From: Bacteriovoracaceae bacterium
Lineage (GTDB): Bacteria > Bdellovibrionota > Bacteriovoracia > Bacteriovoracales > Bacteriovoracaceae
Reading direction: 5' to 3'
Length of the DNA: 35,906 nt
Assembly (NCBI GenBank): GCA_017858255.1
Contig: JAFMBV010000029.1
Coordinates: 1-35,906, forward strand
This document shows, piece by piece, positions 30,907-35,906 of this stretch. The notes under the pieces are model-generated. The model had not been told where the DNA came from, did not search any database, and saw nothing but the letters and a program-made list of their open reading frames with translations. Each line of letters opens with the position of its first letter. Position 1 is the first letter of the stretch. The position numbers were made by a program, and so were the translations under genes.

Positions 30907-31904
30907 GAATTAAGCGCAAATATTTTGCCTGCACCATTAGGTTGTTCCACAACATAATGAGGTAGGAGAAATCCACTAGACTCTTCTTTTAACTTTTTAT
31001 AAATCAATTCTCCCTCTTCCCTCGAGAGCATAAAGTGCATGGCGCCTTTAGTTGGGTCGGGGTGATGTAGGTAGTATGGGTTTACTCCATTAGCTACCAG
31101 TGAAGAGAAAAGTACTTTTAAATCCAACCAGTTATCGTTAACACCCTTAAGAAGCACACTTTGGCTTAATAAATTAATTCCTAACGGTCTAAGTTTTTGT
31201 AAAGCATATAGAAACTCAGGGGTCCATTCTGAGAGATGGTTGGTATGAATAACCAAGCTTAAAATAGTAAATTTGTGGGCATAACGTTTTAGAAGATCAA
31301 GAAGCTCATCATCAAGTCGATTCGGAAGAATTATTGGGGTTCTAGTATGAAAGCGAATCATTTTAACTGAAGGTACTTTTGAAAAAGCCTCCAATATTTG
31401 TTCGATTTTATGATTTGCTAAAACGAGAGGATCGCCCCCAGTTAAAATGACTTCTTCAACCTGAGGATTGTTCTCTAAATAGTTAATGGCGACCTCTAAA
31501 TTATTTTTAAAGACGTCACTATTTTGAAGTAGCTCATTTTTTCTAAAGCAGTATCTACATTGTATGGGGCATACCTCTGTTGGTGTGTAGAGGATGCGGT
31601 TCTTGTAGCGATGAATGATGCCTTTGCCCTTGGAATAGTGTTCATCGGCAATAGGGTCAACTAACCCTCCATCTTCACTTTCTTCATCGGCCGGTAAAAA
31701 CTGACGCCATAGTGGAGATCCTTCTCCTGCATTCTTAATCTTTAAGGCAAAGGGACGCGGAATAAATTGCGAGTAAGGTGTTTGTGGAAAGCCTACTTCA
31801 AAGTATTCTTCAAGGTCGGTTAAACTTTTTAAGGCCAACCTAAAGTCTTGTTGCCAATCAGGAGAGTAAACTCCTTCTCTTATTGGAGAAACATTATTAT
31901 TCAT
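30903..31904 (-). CDS. epmB: EpmB/KamA-family radical SAM lysine aminomutase
   Basis: The 333-residue protein matches the length and order of EpmB, which converts (S)-alpha-lysine to (R)-beta-lysine for modification of elongation factor P. The radical-SAM cluster motif is C112-PIQ-C116-RY-C119 (TEVCPIQCRYCFRKNELL). Upstream conserved parts are FIPRPFALKIKNAGEGSPLW and RQFLPADEESEDGGLVDPIA. Downstream are VEEVILTGGDPLVLANHK (SAM GGDPL), VKMIRFHTRTPIILPNR, and the Asn/Lys-rich KGVNDNWLDL. A true lysine 2,3-aminomutase is the alternative. The start ATG 31904 overlaps the stop of the upstream small membrane gene (ATGAATAA); a longer poly-Lys reading is the shifted translation of that gene's repeat. 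There is no clear Shine-Dalgarno, so coupling probably drives its translation. Confidence 0.87.
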   Translation of the reverse strand: MNNNVSPIREGVYSPDWQQDFRLALKSLTDLEEYFEVGFPQTPYSQFIPRPFALKIKNAGEGSPLWRQFLPADEESEDGGLVDPIADEHYSKGKGIIHRYKNRILYTPTEVCPIQCRYCFRKNELLQNSDVFKNNLEVAINYLENNPQVEEVILTGGDPLVLANHKIEQILEAFSKVPSVKMIRFHTRTPIILPNRLDDELLDLLKRYAHKFTILSLVIHTNHLSEWTPEFLYALQKLRPLGINLLSQSVLLKGVNDNWLDLKVLFSSLVANGVNPYYLHHPDPTKGAMHFMLSREEGELIYKKLKEESSGFLLPHYVVEQPNGAGKIFALNS

Positions 31905-32196
31905 CTTGTTTCTCTTTTTCTTTTTCTTTTTCTTTTTCTTTTTCTTTCTCTTTATCTTTCTCTTTATCTTTCTCAATATCAAGATGGTAGCGATACTTAC
32001 CCCAAGCTGCACAGCCTCTTATTAGCACAGCTCCATAGATCGACATCCCAAGATAATGGACCAAGACAATGCTTGTCTTCTCGGTCCCAAGTTCTGCAAG
32101 TGTGTAATACATCCATTTCAAAAGAATCAGATGCAGCACCAAAATAAGAAGTTGCTGCAGTCGATATTTGATATTTTCGTTATTTAGGATGTTCAT
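31897..32196 (-). CDS. Small membrane protein with Lys-Glu repeat tail
   Basis: The 99-residue protein has two predicted transmembrane helices, LLILVLHLILLKWMYY (about 16-31) and TSIVLVHYLGMSIYGAVLI (about 41-59). A basic turn (RGCAAWGKYRYH) and then a tail of alternating charges follow (residues 75-96: KDKEKDKEKEKEKEKEKEKE). The tail is encoded by eleven tandem hexamers at 31909-31974. I recognise no family. It lies 9 bases after the exonuclease stop and overlaps the epmB start by 8 bases, so it is the middle gene of an operon. The tail is hydrophilic and zwitterionic, cytoplasmic or periplasmic depending on topology, and would vary in length by slippage without frameshift. It is a real gene because of position and coding pattern, not homology. 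Confidence 0.72.
   Translation of the reverse strand: MNILNNENIKYRLQQLLILVLHLILLKWMYYTLAELGTEKTSIVLVHYLGMSIYGAVLIRGCAAWGKYRYHLDIEKDKEKDKEKEKEKEKEKEKEKQDE
31909..31974 (-). repeat. Hexanucleotide repeat tract, 11 units, in coding sequence
   Basis: On the plus strand the tract is TTTCTC, then (TTTTTC)x5, then TTTCTC, TTTATC, TTTCTC, TTTATC, TTTCTC: eleven 6-base units. Because the unit is a multiple of three, copy-number changes alter the Lys-Glu/Asp tail length but keep the frame. It ends 5 bases before the epmB start codon, in the place of its ribosome-binding site. Confidence 0.9.
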
Positions 32197-32205
32197 GACC
32201 TATAT

Positions 32206-33099
32206 TTAGGTGTTTTTTACTACTTTATCTAGGTCTTTGAAGCGTTTACTTATTTCTTCAGCATTAAGCTCCTTAACCTCTTGAATCTTGTTTAGTGCAA
32301 AACTTTTGTGAAGATTCGAAAGGAGGCATAGAGCATAGAGAATATTTCCCTCTGGCATTGGTAGCAGGCTTATCGGCTTAACTGGCCGAAGCTTCCCCTT
32401 GTGACTACCGCCCTTGTATTTTATGTCTACGAGGATCTGCTTTTCTACTTTTTTAATAAGGACCTTTAACTTATCTGGAAGGTCTAGCTGCTTATTTTTT
32501 TTAAACCCTTCAAGATTGAAGAGAAGTGAGTCCTTTAGGACCCTTTTCTTATTTTCTTGCTCCATGGCCTTATTAAATAGTCGCAAGCAGGCGAGGCTAT
32601 CATCTAGGGCCCTGTGATGGTTTTCTAGACCCAGGTTTAAGGCCTTCGCCAATGTGCCAAGTTTGTGATTTTCCATCTGTGGAAAGGCCTTTCGGCTGGC
32701 CTTCACACTACAGAAAACGTCATTTTTTCGAAGCTTCATTTTTTGTTGATGCTGGGCAAAGACAAGAAAGCCAATATCAAAACGTGCGTTATGGGCGACC
32801 AAAGGTAAATCACCAACAAAATCTAAAAAGTCTGTAAGAACTTCAGAGAGCACTGGGCTATCCTGAACCATATCTTGAGTGATGCCGTGTATATCGATGG
32901 TAAAAGCAGGGATTTCAACCTTGGGGTTAATGAGTTTGGACCAAGTGGTTACTCCGGCCTGATCGACCTTAATAGCTGCGACTTCGATAACTTTATCGAC
33001 GAGGGGAGAGAGGCCCGTCGTCTCTAAGTCGATGGCCACAATCCCTTGGGGGAATTCTTTTAGTAATGGAGCGAATTCTCGCTGGTCAATATTCAACAA
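32206..33099 (-). CDS. DnaQ-like (DEDDh) 3'-5' exonuclease with C-terminal WYL-like domain
   Basis: The N-terminal 180 residues are a DEDDh exonuclease: motif I AIDLETTGLSP (D24, E26), motif II VAHNARFDIGFL (D108), motif III HHRALDDSLA (H162, D167). Conserved DIHGIT and FCSVKASRKAFPQMENHKLG lie between. This is the Pol III epsilon fold, but with no polymerase-binding tail. Residues about 215-276 look like a WYL domain: ILVDIKYKGGSHKGKLRPVK, then PISLL, NILYALCLLSNLHKSFALNK and IQEV. WYL domains bind ligands or nucleic acid and are usually fused to HTH regulators. The RTF-type Arg is Lys here (HKSFALNK). The start is TTG 33099 or 33096, with no ATG and no good Shine-Dalgarno. First gene of the operon with the small membrane gene and epmB, and divergent from lpd. 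Confidence 0.85.
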   Translation of the reverse strand: MLNIDQREFAPLLKEFPQGIVAIDLETTGLSPLVDKVIEVAAIKVDQAGVTTWSKLINPKVEIPAFTIDIHGITQDMVQDSPVLSEVLTDFLDFVGDLPLVAHNARFDIGFLVFAQHQQKMKLRKNDVFCSVKASRKAFPQMENHKLGTLAKALNLGLENHHRALDDSLACLRLFNKAMEQENKKRVLKDSLLFNLEGFKKNKQLDLPDKLKVLIKKVEKQILVDIKYKGGSHKGKLRPVKPISLLPMPEGNILYALCLLSNLHKSFALNKIQEVKELNAEEISKRFKDLDKVVKNT

Positions 33100-33138
33100 T
33101 GTTAATCAGTTAGTGGTGTGCGTTAGACCTTAGTTTCG

Positions 33139-33167
33139 TTGACATAAGGCCGGTCGAATTCTAAAAA
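33139..33167 (+). promoter_or_regulatory. Sigma-70 promoter of lpd-E2
   Basis: A perfect TTGACA (33139-33144) is followed after 17 bases by TAAAAA (33162-33167), matching 4 of 6 of the -10 consensus. The start point near 33174 leaves a leader of about 47 bases before the lpd ATG at 33221. Confidence 0.6.
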
Positions 33168-33220
33168 TGCTTATCTAATGTCACAGTACATAACTTAAAA
33201 AGTGAAGGGTTACAAATCCT

Positions 33221-34609
33221 ATGAAAAGTTTTGATGTAGTTGTAATTGGTTCTGGTCCTGGTGGTTACGTTGCGGCGATACGTGCCAGCCAACTTGGTTT
33301 AAATGCTGCCATCGTAGAATACGATAAAATGGGGGGCGTTTGCCTTAACAAAGGCTGTATTCCAACTAAGGCTGTTTTAAAGTCTGCTCACTCAGTTCAT
33401 GAGATTAGTGACTTTAAAGACCTTGGAATTAATGTCGAATTAAAAGGTCTTGATGGTTCACAAGCCGTTAAGCGTGCCAAGGGGATTTCTGAAAAGATCT
33501 CTAAGGGCGTTGAATACCTTATGAAAAAAAATAAAGTTGAAGTCTTCAATGGTAGGGCAACAATTAAAAGTAAGACCACAATTGAAGTAAAAAGCGATAA
33601 AGGTCATACGGATACTATTCAAGCAAAAAATATCATTGTGGCGACTGGTGCAAATTATAAAACATTTCCTGGTCTTGAGCATGATAACAAAAGACTCATT
33701 GGTGCTTGGGAAGCCATTAAGATGGAAGAACTTCCTAAAAGTATCGGAATCATTGGTGCCGGTGCCATCGGCGTTGAATTTGCCTATTTTTGGAATGCAT
33801 TTGGTGTAGATGTTCATATTTTTGAACTTCAAAAGCACCTTCTTCCCATTGAGGATGAGGACTCTTCTAAGGAAGTAGAAAAGGCCTATAAGAAATATGG
33901 CATCAAGATGTCTTTAGGTGTTGAGAAGGTGTCTGCTAAAAATAACGGAAAAGACATTACAATTACAGCTGTAGAGAAAGGTAAACCTGTAGAGTATAAA
34001 TTCGAGAAGGGCTTAATCGCTGTTGGAATGGTCGGTAATATTGAAAACGTTGGTCTTGAAACTGTAGGCGTAAAAACTGAGCGAGGCTTTGTTGAGGTCA
34101 ATGATAATTATCAAACAAATGTAGAAAATATTTATGCTATTGGAGATGTTTCTGGTCCTCCACTTCTTGCCCATGCGGCCTCTCACGAGGGGGTCATTGC
34201 AGTTGAGCATATGGCAGGTAAACATCCTCATCCGATGGATAAATTGAATGTCCCAGGGTGTACCTATTGCCAGCCTCAAGTGGCTTCTATTGGTTACACC
34301 GAAAGGGCACTCAAGGAAAAAGGAATTAAATACTCTGTTGGTAAGCTTCCTTTTCAAGCAAATGGTAAGGCCGTGGCTTCAAATGAAACTGTGGGATTTG
34401 TTAAAACATTGCTTGGTGAAGATGGAGAGTTATTGGGAGCCCATATTGTCGGGACTCAAGCAACAGAACTTATTCATGAATATGCTCTCTTTAGAACGAT
34501 GGAAGGCATCGATGAAGAGATTTTTGCTACGGTTCATCCCCACCCAACTCTTGGAGAGTGGTTGTCTGAATCGGTAATGGCAGCAAAAGGTAGAGCGCTA
34601 AATTTTTAA
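33221..34609 (+). CDS. lpdA: Dihydrolipoamide dehydrogenase (E3)
   Basis: E3 reoxidises dihydrolipoamide on E2 and passes electrons to NAD+. The 462-residue protein has the FAD fold VVVIGSGPGGYVAAIRASQL (8-27), the redox disulphide C41-LNKG-C46 in GGVCLNKGCIPTKA, the NAD-binding fold SIGIIGAGAIGVEFAYFWNA (about 174), the second FAD motif NIYAIGDVSG (about 303), and the catalytic dimer-interface HPHPTLGEW (about 440). The Lys within CLNKGC is less usual than Val but occurs in the family. The length is normal. The gene is the first of an operon with the E2 subunit, 12 bases upstream, under the promoter at 33139-33167. E1 is not visible in this window and may lie beyond the right edge or elsewhere. 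Confidence 0.96.
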   Translation: MKSFDVVVIGSGPGGYVAAIRASQLGLNAAIVEYDKMGGVCLNKGCIPTKAVLKSAHSVHEISDFKDLGINVELKGLDGSQAVKRAKGISEKISKGVEYLMKKNKVEVFNGRATIKSKTTIEVKSDKGHTDTIQAKNIIVATGANYKTFPGLEHDNKRLIGAWEAIKMEELPKSIGIIGAGAIGVEFAYFWNAFGVDVHIFELQKHLLPIEDEDSSKEVEKAYKKYGIKMSLGVEKVSAKNNGKDITITAVEKGKPVEYKFEKGLIAVGMVGNIENVGLETVGVKTERGFVEVNDNYQTNVENIYAIGDVSGPPLLAHAASHEGVIAVEHMAGKHPHPMDKLNVPGCTYCQPQVASIGYTERALKEKGIKYSVGKLPFQANGKAVASNETVGFVKTLLGEDGELLGAHIVGTQATELIHEYALFRTMEGIDEEIFATVHPHPTLGEWLSESVMAAKGRALNF

Positions 34610-34621
34610 GGAGAATATGTA

Positions 34622-35906
34622 ATGGCAAAGCACGAAATCGTGATGCCTCAAATGGGTGAATCAATTACTAATGGTACGATCACCAAGTGGCACAAGCAAG
34701 CAGGAGACATGATTGAACTTGATGAAATCTTGTTGGAGATTTCAACTGACAAAGTTGAATCAGAAATACCTTCTCCAATGGAGGGAAGAATTGAAGAAAT
34801 TCTTTTTCCAGAGGGGGAGACAATTGATATAGGCATTAAAATTGCCGTTATTGAGGATGACCCAAGTAATGTTGCGTTCGGTGGTGGAGCTTCAGCAGAA
34901 GCAAGCAGTGCCCCGAAAGCAGCGGCACCAACTGAAGCTTCTGCTCCTGCAGCGACCGAGCCTGAGGCTCCCGCTAAAGCGGCAGCACCAGAAAAGGGTG
35001 AAGGCCGTCGCTTCTATACTCCTCTAGTGAGATCTCTTGCAAATAAGCATGGAGTTGAGCTTTCTGAGCTTGAGCACATAAAAGGTAGCGGAGCTGCTGG
35101 TCGTGTAAATAAAGCTGACTTTATGAACTTTCTCGATAATAGAGGATCTGCTCCAAAAGCAGCTTCAACTTCATCATCTGCCGCAACTCCAGCTGCTGCG
35201 AAGCCAACTATTCCGGCATTTGCTGCAGGAGATAGGGTTGAGATTATCCCGATGGATAACATGAGAAAAGTGATTGCTAGAAATATGGTCGCATCTAAGC
35301 AAATTTCTCCACACGTAAACTCTATCGATACTGTCGATATGACTAAGTTGGTAAAGTTTAGAGAAGGCTTTAAAAATGAGTTTAAGAAACAAGAAGGGTT
35401 CGCTCTTACTTATACTCACTTTATTCTTTACGCCATCGTTCAGGCGCTTAAAGAGTTTCCCTATGTAAATGCTTCTATTGATGGGGATAACATTATTCTT
35501 AAGAAAGACATTAATCTTGGCTGTGCTGTTGCCGTTCCTGGAAATGGTCTTGTCGTTCCTGTAATTAAAGGCGCCGACAATCTCAATATTACAGGAATAG
35601 CTCGTAGCTTAAATGTTCTTGTTGAAAAAGCGAGAACCAAAAAGCTTACAATGGATGATCTAACAGGTGGTACTTATACATTCACCAATAATGGTTCATT
35701 CGGAATTTTGGCAGCGACTCCAGTGATTCTTCAGCCTCAGTTAGGAATCTTTTGCGTAGGTACTATTAAGAAGACTCCTGTTGTAACTGCTGATGATGCC
35801 ATTGCAATTCGTCAGATCATGTATGCGACCCATAGTTACGATCACCGCCTAATTGATGGTGAGATTGGTTCTAAGTTCCTTAAGCATGTTCTAAATACTT
35901 TAGAAG
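34622..35906 (+). CDS. 2-oxoacid dehydrogenase complex E2 subunit (dihydrolipoyl acyltransferase), 3' end outside window
   Basis: 428 codons are visible. The N-terminal lipoyl domain has the lipoylated lysine K44 in EISTDKVESEIPSP. An Ala/Pro-rich flexible linker (about 88-125) leads to a peripheral-subunit-binding domain (RRFYTPLVRSLANKHGVELS, GSGAAGRVNKADFMNFL, about 130-172). A second linker leads to the acyltransferase core with VEIIPMDNMRKVIARNMVAS and the active site SYDHRLIDGEIG (H408, D412). The substrate class is not settled: the N-terminus (VMPQMGESITNGTI) resembles both succinyl- (SucB) and branched-chain types, so the complex may be 2-oxoglutarate or branched-chain dehydrogenase. 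GGAGA lies 8 bases before ATG 34622. The frame runs open off the window. Confidence 0.93.
   Translation, partial: MAKHEIVMPQMGESITNGTITKWHKQAGDMIELDEILLEISTDKVESEIPSPMEGRIEEILFPEGETIDIGIKIAVIEDDPSNVAFGGGASAEASSAPKAAAPTEASAPAATEPEAPAKAAAPEKGEGRRFYTPLVRSLANKHGVELSELEHIKGSGAAGRVNKADFMNFLDNRGSAPKAASTSSSAATPAAAKPTIPAFAAGDRVEIIPMDNMRKVIARNMVASKQISPHVNSIDTVDMTKLVKFREGFKNEFKKQEGFALTYTHFILYAIVQALKEFPYVNASIDGDNIILKKDINLGCAVAVPGNGLVVPVIKGADNLNITGIARSLNVLVEKARTKKLTMDDLTGGTYTFTNNGSFGILAATPVILQPQLGIFCVGTIKKTPVVTADDAIAIRQIMYATHSYDHRLIDGEIGSKFLKHVLNTLE

Noticed and set aside
31905-32012. N-terminal poly-lysine extension of EpmB
   Set aside because: It is the shifted-frame translation of the hexamer repeat. 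EpmB proteins begin near ATG 31904, and the real frame here is the small membrane protein.
33458-34357. Several long reading frames antisense to lpd
   Set aside because: They are mirror frames of a highly conserved coding gene, with no ribosome sites and no recognisable domains.

Overview
The window is a gene-dense stretch of low-GC bacterial chromosome with no prophage, insertion sequence or CRISPR array. The gene content (full Gram-negative envelope functions, RND/TolC export, PilZ, many short secreted or lipoprotein-like genes, a secreted LRR protein, a eukaryote-like NADP isocitrate dehydrogenase) suggests the Bdellovibrionota, perhaps a Bacteriovorax/Halobacteriovorax relative. That placement is inferred from protein flavour only and is moderately uncertain.

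Layout. 1-4021 (+): the end of rho with its terminator, then a translation/cell-wall run prfA-prmC-murA-HIT. 4029-7087: small uncharacterised genes (a cytosolic protein, a secreted protein with calcium-loop-like repeats, a membrane-anchored protein) and a class II glutamine amidotransferase. 7127-12431 (-): an efflux operon in the order TolC-like channel, RND pump, TetR regulator, starting at a promoter covered by two tandem palindromes that look like the regulator's own operators. 12490-15672: an Uup-type ABC-F ATPase, a cysteine-cluster protein and a YffB/Spx-like ArsC-family protein. 15673-16215: tRNA-Arg(UCU) followed by 97-bp tandem repeats built from tRNA 3' ends. 16216-23477: an FAD-linked dehydrogenase overlapping rsgA, a PilZ protein, a putative flavoprotein, a lipoprotein, a cyclophilin and recJ. 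23555-27553: a cluster of signal-peptide proteins with coiled coils and Gln/Asn/Met/Gly-rich ends. Two of these genes share a sigma-54-like -24/-12 element. 27684-29702: icd, a degenerate response-regulator receiver, and tRNA-Gly(GCC). 29863-33099: a secreted LRR protein converging on an operon of a DnaQ-like exonuclease with a probable WYL domain, a small membrane protein with a Lys-Glu repeat tail, and an EpmB/KamA radical SAM aminomutase. 33221-35906: lpd and the E2 subunit of a 2-oxoacid dehydrogenase complex, cut by the window end.

The most unusual points are as follows. (i) prmC and the tetR gene both lack any AUG/GUG/UUG start that would give an intact N-terminal domain, yet each has a good Shine-Dalgarno placed before an in-frame AUC. 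(ii) The tRNA-Arg repeat array resembles the rtT repeats of the E. coli tyrT locus. (iii) The secreted coiled-coil cluster has shared sigma-54-like promoters and is the best candidate for an undescribed system. (iv) The efflux operon has a clear autoregulatory operator but no periplasmic adaptor gene. All functional statements rest on reading motifs by eye; no database search was run.
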